From contig NZ_CP095376.1 in assembly GCF_023008405.1 (NCBI RefSeq), positions 2,318,001 to 2,382,000 of the forward strand: 64,000 nucleotides of DNA. Reading direction: 5' to 3'. The notes under the pieces are model-generated. The model saw nothing but the letters and a program-made list of their open reading frames with translations. It searched no databases and was not told the DNA's origin. Positions within the stretch are counted from its first letter, which is position 1. Each line of letters opens with the position of its first letter. This document shows positions 44,464-52,730 of the stretch, in pieces. The position numbers were made by a program, and so were the translations under genes. Source of the stretch: Amycolatopsis sp. FBCC-B4732 (GTDB lineage Bacteria; Actinomycetota; Actinomycetes; Mycobacteriales; Pseudonocardiaceae).

Positions 44464-45504
44464 TCAGTGCGCGGTTGCCGGGCCGAGCTGCAGGACCACG
44501 GCCGTCCACGTCATGCCGACGCCGATGCCCAGCAGCAGCACGTGGTCGCCCGGGCCGGCTTCGCCCGTGCGGAGCAGGTGGTCGAGCGCCACGATCTGGT
44601 CGCTGGCGCCCAGGTGGCCGACCCGCAGTCCCAGCTCGGTCATCGTGCGGTGCTCCGGGATGCCGAGCGGGCGCAGGATCTGCGTGTGGACCAGGCGGCG
44701 GCCGTAGTGCGGGGCACAGATCCGGGCGATGTCGGGCAGGTCGACACCCGCGTCGGCCAGTGCGGTCTTCACGACGTTCGTGACGCCGTCGGCGTTGCGG
44801 CTGTCGACGTGCGCCGGACCGCCGTGGCGGCCGAGCCACTGGCGCTTGCGGGCGCGGATGTCGAGCGACTGGTGCGCGGTGATGCTGGCTGGGCGGAACG
44901 GCTCGTTGCCGCGCTGCAGGCCTTCCAGCGACGGATCGGTGTAGGAGGCGATCGCGCGGATCCGCGCCAGGCCGGGCCGCCGCGACAGCACGACCGCGCT
45001 GCCCGCGTCGCCGTAGACGATGCCCGTGTCGGTGGACCAGTGCGGGAAGCCGGGTGCGCCGAACCGGTCGCCCGCGGTGATGAGCGCGGCGTCGTGGTCC
45101 GGGCGGCCGCGCAGCACGCTCGCCGCGACGTCCAGGCCGGCCACCAGGCTGTTGCTCATCGCGCCGAGCTCGAGCGTCAGGCCGGGACCGGCACCGACGC
45201 CGAGCTGGTCGCGCACGTAGGACGCGGCGTGCCAGAAGTCGATGCCGGAGTGGTAGATCCCGGCGTGCAGGCACAACGTCGGGAACACCGGCCCGCCGCC
45301 GGTGCTTTCCGCCTGGCGCAAGGCCTCGCGCCCCGCGCGCACCGCGAGTTCGGGGCCGGGCAGCCCGGCGACGGCGGTGGAGAGCTGGCCGGTCCGGCCG
45401 GCGTCGGCGACGGTGAACTCACCGGCCGCCAGCGGGGCGGCGACCGGGGTCAGTGCCCCGACGTCGGTGCCGATCCCGTTGAGGTGCAGGTCATCCACGC
45501 GCAT
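44464..45504 (-). CDS. KAS III-like acyltransferase with Ser-His-Asp triad
   Basis: A 346-residue thiolase-fold protein of the ketoacyl-ACP synthase III family. At the place of the usual catalytic Cys (FabH-type LSAACAG) it has LELGAMSNS, giving Ser at residue 117; His297 and Asp302 lie in VGHLGASDQ where FabH has an Asn. A Ser-His-Asp set at these positions recalls DpsC of daunorubicin biosynthesis (Ser118, His297, Asp302 from memory), which primes a polyketide synthase with propionyl-CoA. Further marks: YGDAGSAVVL and CAPHYGRRLV. ATG 45504 overlaps a 98-residue gene upstream by 14 bases. No polyketide synthase or ACP is present in the window. Confidence 0.85.
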   Translation of the reverse strand: MRVDDLHLNGIGTDVGALTPVAAPLAAGEFTVADAGRTGQLSTAVAGLPGPELAVRAGREALRQAESTGGGPVFPTLCLHAGIYHSGIDFWHAASYVRDQLGVGAGPGLTLELGAMSNSLVAGLDVAASVLRGRPDHDAALITAGDRFGAPGFPHWSTDTGIVYGDAGSAVVLSRRPGLARIRAIASYTDPSLEGLQRGNEPFRPASITAHQSLDIRARKRQWLGRHGGPAHVDSRNADGVTNVVKTALADAGVDLPDIARICAPHYGRRLVHTQILRPLGIPEHRTMTELGLRVGHLGASDQIVALDHLLRTGEAGPGDHVLLLGIGVGMTWTAVVLQLGPATAH

Positions 45505-45787
45505 CCGTGGTCACCTCCGGCAGTACGGCTTCGATCTCCGACAGGGTGTCGTCGAGGTGGAGCGGGGGAGCGGACACGCAGCCGGCGACGGCGAGCTCGG
45601 CGGCGACGGCTGCGGCGCTTCCTCCGGCGAACCGGTGGAAACCCGCGAAGCAGGCCGGTCCGGTGCCCGGAACGGCGATGGCCAGGTGCGCCCAGCCGGT
45701 TTCGCGGTCCCAGCGCACGATCAGCCGGGTGGGCCCGGTGATGGTGTGGGTCTCGCGCAGCACCTGTGTCAACGTCGTGGCGGTCAA
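45491..45787 (-). CDS. small protein coupled to KAS III-like gene
   Basis: About 98 residues, soluble, with the core RLIVRWDRETGWAHLAIAVP and an acidic C-terminus (LDDTLSEIEAVLPEV). The start is uncertain: TTG 45787 lies 4 bases after AAGGAAG, and GTG 45763 is another option. It overlaps the KAS III-like gene by 14 bases and must be co-expressed with it. It has no ACP serine motif. Family not recognised; partner or effector of the acyltransferase is a guess. Confidence 0.6.
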   Translation of the reverse strand: MTATTLTQVLRETHTITGPTRLIVRWDRETGWAHLAIAVPGTGPACFAGFHRFAGGSAAAVAAELAVAGCVSAPPLHLDDTLSEIEAVLPEVTTDARG

Positions 45788-46297
45788 GCAACTTCCTTTC
45801 GGCACGGCGAACAGCACGCACCGAGGGGCGCGCGCTGGCGAAGGATGGACGGGGACGCGTCGTCGGGCCCCTGGGAACACCGGGAAACCTACCGCGATGA
45901 TCATGCGCGGTCTGCCACACCCCGATACACAGAGTGATCGGGCGAACTGCTACTGGAGCGGATTTTCCCCAAACAGCCCGGAATCCCGTGGAGACGATCA
46001 TGAGATTCCTTCGGGTGTTGATTACACTCGGTAGTGTTCGAGTGGTCGGCCGACGAAGTCGATGCGCAGCCCGGTGCAGAGGGCGAACATCCTCGACTGC
46101 CGGCTGACCGAACTCGGCGTCGGCCGGCGCGGAAGGCGTGTGGACGCAGGACTTCGGCACCCCCACGGGCACAGCCGTCCCAACGCTGTCCCACCGCGCC
46201 GGCGTTGTCGCTGGTCCGGTGGGGTGGGACTGTCCCGGCGTCCCGAGCCGGGCGCGGAACCGCCACCGGCGGGCCGGGTGCTGCCAGCCTGCTCGCC
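45788..46297. other. 510-bp intergenic region
   Basis: No convincing gene in either strand. It holds the divergent promoters for the KAS III unit and the muramidase gene. The only clear structure is the spaced inverted repeat at 46025-46044. Base composition is slightly less GC-rich around 45940-46045. Confidence 0.6.
46025..46044. promoter_or_regulatory. CACTCG-N8-CGAGTG inverted repeat
   Basis: The same 6-bp half-sites as in the palindrome at 43746-43759, there with a 2-base centre and here with 8 bases. Both lie in divergent intergenic regions ahead of genes for exported proteins. Confidence 0.4.
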
Positions 46298-47617
46298 ATG
46301 CAAAGACTCGCTCTGGCCGTCGCGGTGGTGCTGGTGCTGCCCGCCGCGGCCGCCACCACCGCCGCGGCCGCACCCGTCGCGGTGTGCGGGCACACCAGCG
46401 CCCAGCCCACCCTCAAGCAAGGGGCGACCGGCACCGAGGTCGCCGAAGCCCAGTGCCAGCTGAACCTCGCCACCAAGGCGAGCCGGTACACGCCCATCGG
46501 CGCGGACGGCTCCTTCGGCCCGGCGACCGACGCCCGGGTGCGCGTGTTCCAGGCGTGCGCCGCGCTGAGCGTGGACGGCCAGCTCGGGCCCAACACGTGG
46601 GCCGCGCTGAACACCTGGTCCGCGCACCCCCGCAAGTGCGCCACCCAGGGCACTTCGGGCACCGCGCAGAGCGTCGTGTGCGGTCACTCCACCGCCCGGC
46701 CGACCCTGCAGAGCGGCTCCACCGGCGTGGCGGTCAAGGAGCTCCAGTGCCGGCTGAACCTCGCCATGGAGCCGGGCCACTACCCGCCGCTGACGATCGA
46801 CGGCAACTTCGGGGACGGCACCCGCAACCGGGTGATCCAGTTCCAGCACTGCGTCAACGCCAGTGCCGACGGCGTCGCCGGGCCCACCACCTGGGCGAAG
46901 GTCGCCGACTGGTCGAGCCGCAACGCCTACTGCGTGCCGCCGAAGCCCGCCGGGCACCCGATCGACGGCGTCGACACGGCGAAGTACCAGCACCCCGGCG
47001 GCGCGCCGATCAACTGGGGTGCGGTGAAGGCGTCCGGTGTGGAGTTCGCGACGGTCAAGGCGACCCGCGGCCTCAACGTCACCGACGAGTACCTGGCCAC
47101 GGACCTGCCCGCGGCCCGCAACGCCGGCCTGGCCGCGGGGCCGTACCACTTCTACACGGGCACCGCGGCCAATACCGGTGGGGCGCAGGCGGACCGGTTC
47201 ATCGCCGCGGTGAAGGCCACCGGGTACACCGGCAAGCGCGCCGGTGACCTGCCGCCCGTGTTCGACCTGGAGTGGAAGGACGACGGCTCGGGCGGCTGCC
47301 CGCCGTATGTGACCGTCGCCGACGCCAAGGCGTGGCTGGACAAGGTGCAGGCGGCGTTCGGCCGGACCCCGATCATCTACACCCAGAAGTCGTTCCTGGA
47401 CGCGTGCCTCGGCGGCACCACGGCGTTGTCGGGCTACCCGATGCAGCTCGCCGACTACCGCCAGTCCGTCACGCAGCCGGCGCTGCCCGCCGGGTCGAAG
47501 ACGTGGCTGATGTGGCAGTACACCGACGCGGCCATCCCCGACGGCATCCCCGCGCCGGCGACCGGCGACGTCTTCAACGGCACCCAGGCCGACCTCGACC
47601 AGCTCGCCAACCGCTGA
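46298..47617 (+). CDS. secreted GH25 muramidase with two peptidoglycan-binding domains
   Basis: A 439-residue exported lysozyme. Signal peptide about 1-26; two PG_binding_1 domains (about 30-115 and 120-205) each with GxTGxxVxxxQ and DGxFGxxT motifs; then a GH25 domain (about 220-439) with DGVDTAKYQH, FATVKATRGLNV, AGPYHFYTG, catalytic-type acidic pair in PPVFDLEWKDD and MWQYTDAAIPDG. GH25 enzymes cut the beta-1,4 bond between MurNAc and GlcNAc. ATG 46298 lacks a strong ribosome site. An M15 peptidase follows 34 bases later, so the two may act together in wall turnover or attack on competitors. Confidence 0.93.
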   Translation: MQRLALAVAVVLVLPAAAATTAAAAPVAVCGHTSAQPTLKQGATGTEVAEAQCQLNLATKASRYTPIGADGSFGPATDARVRVFQACAALSVDGQLGPNTWAALNTWSAHPRKCATQGTSGTAQSVVCGHSTARPTLQSGSTGVAVKELQCRLNLAMEPGHYPPLTIDGNFGDGTRNRVIQFQHCVNASADGVAGPTTWAKVADWSSRNAYCVPPKPAGHPIDGVDTAKYQHPGGAPINWGAVKASGVEFATVKATRGLNVTDEYLATDLPAARNAGLAAGPYHFYTGTAANTGGAQADRFIAAVKATGYTGKRAGDLPPVFDLEWKDDGSGGCPPYVTVADAKAWLDKVQAAFGRTPIIYTQKSFLDACLGGTTALSGYPMQLADYRQSVTQPALPAGSKTWLMWQYTDAAIPDGIPAPATGDVFNGTQADLDQLANR

Positions 47618-47651
47618 ACCCCGCCCGAAATCCCGCTAGGAAAGGACGAGA

Positions 47652-48392
47652 ATGAGTCTCCCCATGAGCCGCCGCACGGTGCTGCGCGGCGCGGCGGTCA
47701 TCGGCACCGCCGCCGTGGTCAGCCCGCTGCTGCTGGCGGGCACGGCCCAGGCGTACCCGTGGTCCCGCACCCTGGTGCAGGGCACCACGGGCGCCGACGT
47801 CACCGAGCTCCAGATCCGCGTCGCGGGCTGGGCGGCCGACTCGCCCAGCCACAGCCGCGTCTCGATCGACGGCGAGTTCGGCCCCGGCACGGCAGCGGCG
47901 GTCCGCCGCTTCCAGGCGGCGTACGGCCTGGGCGCGGACGGCCAGGCCGGCCCGGCCACGCAGGCGGCGCTCAACGCGCTGGAGCAGAGCGACGGGTCGA
48001 CGGCGCACTTCAACTTCAGCGAGTTCACCGACCGGATCAGCGGAACGTTCAACGGCGGCAAGGTCAGCGCGGCCACTGCCAAGGAGAACGCCCGCCGCTG
48101 CATGTACAAACTGGAGGCGCTGCGCAAGAAGCTGGGGAACAAGCCGATCACGGTGAACTCCGGGTTCCGCAGCATCGCGCACAACGCGGACATCGGCGGC
48201 GCGACCGACAGCATGCACCTGTACGGCACGGCGGCCGACCTGAACGTGCCGGGCGTGGCGAACAAGACGGTGTACCAGAAGGCGGAGACCAGCGGGTTTT
48301 CCGGGCTGGAGACGTACAACACCGACCACCAGCACGTGGACAGCCGAGCCGACCTCGGCCGCGCGTGGTGGTGGGAGAACGGCACAGTCTGA
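47652..48392 (+). CDS. Tat-exported M15 peptidase with peptidoglycan-binding domain
   Basis: A 246-residue exported protein. Twin-arginine signal SRRTVLRGAAVIGTAAVVSP, one PG_binding_1 domain (about 38-112, DGEFGPGTAAAVRRFQ) and a D-Ala-D-Ala carboxypeptidase-type domain (about 118-246) with zinc ligands in SMHLYGTAADL (His, Asp) and TDHQHVD (His). It trims peptide crosslinks. Downstream of the GH25 gene by 34 bases with a GGAAAGGA ribosome site, and ended by a very strong hairpin. Export by Tat means folding with zinc in the cytosol first. Confidence 0.92.
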   Translation: MSLPMSRRTVLRGAAVIGTAAVVSPLLLAGTAQAYPWSRTLVQGTTGADVTELQIRVAGWAADSPSHSRVSIDGEFGPGTAAAVRRFQAAYGLGADGQAGPATQAALNALEQSDGSTAHFNFSEFTDRISGTFNGGKVSAATAKENARRCMYKLEALRKKLGNKPITVNSGFRSIAHNADIGGATDSMHLYGTAADLNVPGVANKTVYQKAETSGFSGLETYNTDHQHVDSRADLGRAWWWENGTV

Positions 48393-48407
48393 CCGGCCGG
48401 CCGGGGG

Positions 48408-48460
48408 CTGCCGCCGGAACCCGCCGGGACCCTCGGCGTCCCGGCGGGTTCCGGCGGCAG
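48408..48460 (+). terminator. long perfect hairpin terminator
   Basis: 23-bp perfectly complementary arms (48408-48430 and 48438-48460) around a 7-base loop, 16 bases after the M15 peptidase stop. It is the longest perfect hairpin noticed in the window. Confidence 0.85.
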
Positions 48461-48961
48461 CGAGCGCCGGCCGCGGGCTGGGCTTTGGGGGAGCGGGTCT
48501 CGGCGCGGGGCTGGTGTTGCCGGAAGCCGGTTCTGGCCGGTGCCGCGGGCCCGAGCGAGCCGGAAGCTGGCGCTGCCGGGGCCGCGGGGTCGTGTTTTCG
48601 GAAGCGATTCCCGGTGCGGGGCTTGTGTTCACCGGAAGGCAGTCCCGGTCCATGCCTCGCGGGCTGAGCTGGCCGGAAGCCGGCGCCGTCGGCGCCGCCG
48701 GGGCCGCGCGGCCTGCGGCGTCGGGAAAAGCGGCGGCGGTCCGTGCGGCGGAGCCCGCGCGTTCCGGCGCGCGCCGCGGCGGCTTGTGGTCGCCGGAAGC
48801 GAGCCTCGATCCGGCCGCGGGGGGCTGGGCTTTGGGGAGCAAGTCCCGGCGCGGGGCCTGCTCCCGTCGGAAGCCGGCCCGGTCCGTGCCGCGGAGTCCG
48901 TGCCCTCCGGGTCCGTTCGCGGGCCGCCCCTCGGGGAGGGCTCGGGCTCCGCCCCGCTCGC
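48461..48961. repeat. GC-rich degenerate repeats between cell-wall genes
   Basis: A gene-free stretch made of degraded repeats. Copy A (about 48469-48553) and copy B (about 48811-48893) share GGGCTGGGCTTTGGGG, CGGCGCGGGGC, CGGAAGCCGG and GTGCCGCGG in the same order. Between them the element CCGGAAGC or CGGAAGC recurs every 45-70 bases (48520, 48560, 48599, 48641, 48674, 48793). No open frame with sensible protein is seen. Origin unknown: decayed duplications or a repeat family of this genome. Confidence 0.6.
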
Positions 48962-50032
48962 TCAGTGCGGCGGGGTGTTCTGGAGCGCCGCCGAGCAGGC
49001 GGGCCAGTCGTGGAAGTCGTGGTGGGCGGCCCACAGGCGGTGGGCCGCGCCGATGTTCCACGCCGGGTCGAACGCCTGGCGTGGGGTGCCGCCCAGTTCG
49101 AGGAGGCGGGCGTCGGAGATCTGGAAGACGCCCCAGTTGCGGCTGCCGTTCGTGTTCGGCAGCACCCACAGCGGGTCGAGGAACGAGGCGCAGCGGGCGA
49201 TCGCCACCGCCGTGTCCGGCGCCTCGGTGAACACGGCACGGACCCGCTGCTCCACCATCGCCGTCGACCAGCCCGCCATGCTGGTCCGGTGGTCGTACAG
49301 CGCGTTCTTGGTGGCTTCGTCGACGACGCCGCGGGCGGGCAGGCCGGCCAGCACCTGGAACGCCGTGACCCGGCGCAGTGTCTCCGGGCCGAACGAGCCG
49401 TCCACCGAAAGCCGGGCCTGGGCCGCGGTCAGCAGGTTCTGCACCTCGGTGACGCACTCGTCGTGCTGACCCATGCTCACCGGCGGCTGGCAGCCGGGGG
49501 AGAACAGCACCCGGTCGGCGTACCGGCCCGGTGCGGGCCCGCCCGGCGTCCCGCCGACGGCGGCCCAGGCCAGGCCGCCCGCCAGCAGGGCCACGATCGC
49601 GATGGCCACCGCGACGTACCCGCGTCTGCGCGGCGACCGGAACGACGACCGCGCCGGCAGCGACCCGGCTTGCCCGTCAGGCACTTCGCCGGCCTGCGCG
49701 GCCGCTGCCTCGCCGGCCTGCGCGGCCGGCACCACATCTGCCTGCTCGGCCGGCGCCCCGGCGACCTGCTCCGACGGCACCTCCTCGACCCGCCCCGCGT
49801 CGGCCAGCGCCCACAGCTGGTGCAGCTCGCGCAGCTCCTCCGTGGACGCGCCGCAGACCTTGGCGAACGAGTGGACCACCCGGTAATCGGCGGGCACGCT
49901 CTTGCCCGAGCAGTACCGGTGCAAACTGGAACCGCTGACCCCGGCGCGCCGGCCGAGGCGTTCGTAGCCCTGCCCGCTGCGGTCCTTCAGCATGCGCAGG
50001 TAGGCGGCGAACTTGTCCATGTGCGGAGTCAC
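48962..50032 (-). CDS. HTH / membrane / peptidoglycan-binding / muramidase-like fusion
   Basis: A 356-residue protein of unusual order. Residues about 4-85: an Xre-like helix-turn-helix (YLRMLKDRSGQGYERLGRRA ... SSLHRYCSGKSVPADYRVVH). About 90-140: Gln/Ala/Glu-rich linker with imperfect AEQA/AAQAGE repeats. About 150-170: one membrane helix. About 205-265: PG_binding_1 (VDGSFGPETLRRVTAFQ). About 275-356: a goose-lysozyme/SLT-like domain (NWGVFQISDARLLELGG, PAWNIGAAHRLW). GTG 50032 is the start; ATG 50020 is an alternative. It would place a DNA-binding domain inside and a wall-binding domain outside the cell, so it may report on the wall. Confidence 0.85.
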   Translation of the reverse strand: MTPHMDKFAAYLRMLKDRSGQGYERLGRRAGVSGSSLHRYCSGKSVPADYRVVHSFAKVCGASTEELRELHQLWALADAGRVEEVPSEQVAGAPAEQADVVPAAQAGEAAAAQAGEVPDGQAGSLPARSSFRSPRRRGYVAVAIAIVALLAGGLAWAAVGGTPGGPAPGRYADRVLFSPGCQPPVSMGQHDECVTEVQNLLTAAQARLSVDGSFGPETLRRVTAFQVLAGLPARGVVDEATKNALYDHRTSMAGWSTAMVEQRVRAVFTEAPDTAVAIARCASFLDPLWVLPNTNGSRNWGVFQISDARLLELGGTPRQAFDPAWNIGAAHRLWAAHHDFHDWPACSAALQNTPPH

Positions 50033-50173
50033 GGTGACAGAACCACCTCGCTCGGGCCGCGGATGACCGACGGAAGTTAACACCGTCCCACCGGTTGCCG
50101 GGCGAAAACCGACGGATTGGTCCACACGGCCGGTTACGCGCCGCCCAAGTGGTGGCACACCAACGGTTCCGCG

Positions 50174-50956
50174 TCAGATCTTGCGGTAGCGGCTCTCGAA
50201 CAGGGCGAACACCCCGAAGACCGCGATGCCGGCGGCCAGCGCCAGCAGCATCGCCTGCCCGTAGGGCTGGACCGCCAACGTCTTCAGCGCCGGGTCCAGG
50301 CCGCCGGCTTTGGCGGGGTCGTACTCGACGGCGGCGATGACGAACATCGCGCCGACCGTGCCGTACGCCAGTGCCATCGCGCACCAGCCGACCTGGCCGA
50401 GGCGGACCGTCGAACGCTTCACGGCCGGGGATGCCCCGGCGAAATCGAGGTCGTGGACGAACTTCTTGCGGATGCCGCGGTAGGCCAGGAACGCGGCGAC
50501 CGCGAGCACCGCGCCGCCCGCCGTGATCACCGCCGCGGCTCCCCAGGGCTCGGCCAGGGCCGTGGCCACGATCGAGCCCGCCTTGCCCGAGCCGCCGGTC
50601 GCGGTCTTGCCCGCGCTGTAGGCGACCAAGGCGTACAGGACGACCTCGACGCCGCTGGTCACGCGCCGCACCCGGCGTCGGCGCGCGGGTGCGTTGCGGT
50701 GGCCCGTGATCGCCTCGGTGAGCTGCCACAGCGCCAGCAGCCCGGTGCCGCCGGCGATCAGCCAGAGCAGCCACGCGCCGCCGCCCGCCGCCACGATCTG
50801 CAGCGCGCCGGCCTTGTCGGCCTTTTCGTTGTCGCCGAGCGCCACCTGCGCCGCCAGCCACGCCACGACCAGGTGCACGATGGCGTAGCAGACGAGGCCG
50901 ATTCGGGCGAACAGGCTGAATCCTCGGATGTCAGGCACCCGCGCATCCTGGTCCAT
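50174..50956 (-). CDS. DUF1206 membrane protein
   Basis: A 260-residue membrane protein with six helices arranged as three two-helix repeats, each starting with a pattern like R-x-G-x-x-x-Y-x-x-x-G/H (FARIGLVCYAIVHLVVAW, GVEVVLYALVAYSAG, RLGQVGWCAMALAYGTVGAM). This is the DUF1206 architecture. Function unknown in all bacteria as far as I know. ATG 50956. The preceding sigma-factor gene on the same strand is 55 bases upstream, so co-transcription is possible. Confidence 0.88.
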   Translation of the reverse strand: MDQDARVPDIRGFSLFARIGLVCYAIVHLVVAWLAAQVALGDNEKADKAGALQIVAAGGGAWLLWLIAGGTGLLALWQLTEAITGHRNAPARRRRVRRVTSGVEVVLYALVAYSAGKTATGGSGKAGSIVATALAEPWGAAAVITAGGAVLAVAAFLAYRGIRKKFVHDLDFAGASPAVKRSTVRLGQVGWCAMALAYGTVGAMFVIAAVEYDPAKAGGLDPALKTLAVQPYGQAMLLALAAGIAVFGVFALFESRYRKI

Positions 50957-51011
50957 CCCGGCCCGCTTGACCAGGGTTCCGCCGGACAGATGCCGCGAAG
51001 CACGTGAGACG

Positions 51012-52229
51012 TCAGTCCAGCGCGGCCGCCTTCCGCAGCAGCACCGAGCGTTCGCGCTGGTTGGTGCACAGCCGGGCGGCCAGCTCCAGTTCGGCGCGGG
51101 CTTCCGGCCGCCGCCCGAGCCGGGCCAGCAGCTCGCCGCGGACGGTCGGGACCAGGTGCGATCCGGGCAACCGGTCCGTGGCGACCAGTTCGTCGACGAT
51201 GGCCAGTGCGGGCTCCGGACCGGTGGCCATGGCCACCGCGACGGCCCGGTTGAGCTCCACCACCGGCGAGGGCGCGACCCGGCCGAGTGCCTCGTACAGC
51301 ACCACGATCCGCTCCCAGTCCGTCCCCTCGACCGAGGGCGCCGTCGCGTGGGTCGCGGCGATCGCGGCCTGCAGGCCGTACGGGCCGAGGCCGTGGGGCG
51401 CCGCCTTGGCCAGCGCGGCCAGCCCGCGGTGGATCCCCGCGTGGTCCCACGTGCGCCGGTCCTGGTCCTCGAGCAGCACCGGCTCGCCGTCCGGGCCGGT
51501 CCGGGCCGGGAAGCGCGCGGCCGTCAGCTCGCACAACGCGAGCAGCCCGTGCACTTCGGGCTCGGCCGGCAGCAGCGCGGCGAGCGTGCGGGCCAGCCGG
51601 ATCGCCTCGTACGCGACGTCGGGGCGCACCAGCCGGTCTCCCGACGTGGCCGTCGACCCCTCGGTGAAGATCACGTAGAGGACGCTGAGCACGCCGCCCA
51701 GCCGCGCCTTGCGCTCCTCGGCCGGCGGCACCTCGAACGGCACCCCGGCCGCGGCGATCGTCTTCTTGCCGCGGGTGATGCGGGCCTGCACGGTCGGCAC
51801 CGGCACGAGGAACGCGCGGGCGATCTCCTCGCTGGTCAGGCCGCCGACCACGCGCAGGGTCAGCGCCACCCGGGCTTCGGGGGACAGCACCGGGTGGCAG
51901 CTGGTGAACACCAGCGCGAGGACGTCGTCGTCGATCCGGTCCGGGTCGGCGTTTTCGACGGCGGGTTCGTCGTCGGCCGCCAGCAGGGCGTAGCGGTCCT
52001 GGAGGGCGGCGCGGCGGCGGATCGCGTCGATGGCCCGCCGCCGGGCCGTGGCCCGCAGCCAGCCGGCCGGGTTGGCCGGCGGGCTGAGCGGCCACGACAC
52101 CAGCGCCTCGGCCACCGCTTCCTGCGCGGCGTCTTCGGCGAGCCCGAAGTCGCCGGTGAACCGGGTCAGCGCGGCGACGATCCGCGCCGACTCGATCCGC
52201 CAGACGGCTTCGACGGCGGCGGCGTCCAT
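51012..52229 (-). CDS. ECF sigma factor with C-terminal extension (ECF42-like)
   Basis: A 405-residue sigma factor. Region 2 (about 10-75: DFGLAEDAAQEAVAEALVSW, NPAGWLRATARRRAIDAIRR), region 4 (about 105-160: LTLRVVGGLTSEEIARAFLV then VQARITRGKKTI), and a long TPR-like C-terminal domain (about 170-405) with VLYVIFTEGS and RPDVAYEAIRLARTLAALLP. This is the DUF6596-type extension that defines ECF42 factors, which regulate YCII-type neighbours without an anti-sigma factor. ATG 52229 overlaps the YCII stop by one base (TGATG). Confidence 0.92.
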   Translation of the reverse strand: MDAAAVEAVWRIESARIVAALTRFTGDFGLAEDAAQEAVAEALVSWPLSPPANPAGWLRATARRRAIDAIRRRAALQDRYALLAADDEPAVENADPDRIDDDVLALVFTSCHPVLSPEARVALTLRVVGGLTSEEIARAFLVPVPTVQARITRGKKTIAAAGVPFEVPPAEERKARLGGVLSVLYVIFTEGSTATSGDRLVRPDVAYEAIRLARTLAALLPAEPEVHGLLALCELTAARFPARTGPDGEPVLLEDQDRRTWDHAGIHRGLAALAKAAPHGLGPYGLQAAIAATHATAPSVEGTDWERIVVLYEALGRVAPSPVVELNRAVAVAMATGPEPALAIVDELVATDRLPGSHLVPTVRGELLARLGRRPEARAELELAARLCTNQRERSVLLRKAAALD

Positions 52230-52606
52230 CAGGACTCGCCGCCGGTCTCGGGGGTCTCGTCGCTACCGGCCACGCGGCGGACCTCGATCTTGGACCCGCG
52301 GGCCGCCGGGACCCGCGTGGCCCACTCGACCGCCTCCTGCTTCGTGGCGACTTCGAGCAGGAAGTAGCCGCCGAACAGTTCCTTCGTCTCGCCGTACGGC
52401 CCGTCGGTGACCACCGGGGTCTCGCCGCCGAAATCGACCACGACACCGTTGCCCGGCAGGTCGAGACCTTCGGCCGCGAGCAGGACACCGGCCTTGAGCA
52501 GCTCCTCGATGAACTTCCGGCTCGCGGCCATCATCTCGTCGATGTCGGCCATCATGGCCGCGTTCGACTCGTCGGTGCCCCGCATGATCAGCATGTACTT
52601 CGGCAT
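52229..52606 (-). CDS. YCII-family protein, sigma-factor partner
   Basis: A 125-residue dimeric alpha/beta barrel protein with the YCII/DGPF pattern: MPKYMLIMRG, then TDGPYGETKELFGGYFLLEV. ATG 52606 has AGGAGCG upstream. Co-transcribed with and upstream of the ECF42-like sigma factor; such proteins are the standard neighbours and targets of ECF42. Enzymatic activity is unproven; the conserved DGP loop binds small ligands in related proteins. Confidence 0.92.
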   Translation of the reverse strand: MPKYMLIMRGTDESNAAMMADIDEMMAASRKFIEELLKAGVLLAAEGLDLPGNGVVVDFGGETPVVTDGPYGETKELFGGYFLLEVATKQEAVEWATRVPAARGSKIEVRRVAGSDETPETGGES

Positions 52607-52730
52607 CGTGCGCTCCTCGTCCGGCGCGGGGCCGCCGCTCGGCCCTCGCCCCCTTTGTCGAACGGGCGGCGCGCGGATCAACACGACCCCGGAAAAACTT
52701 CTCGCCCGGCCGAGGATGGCACACCGGGCG

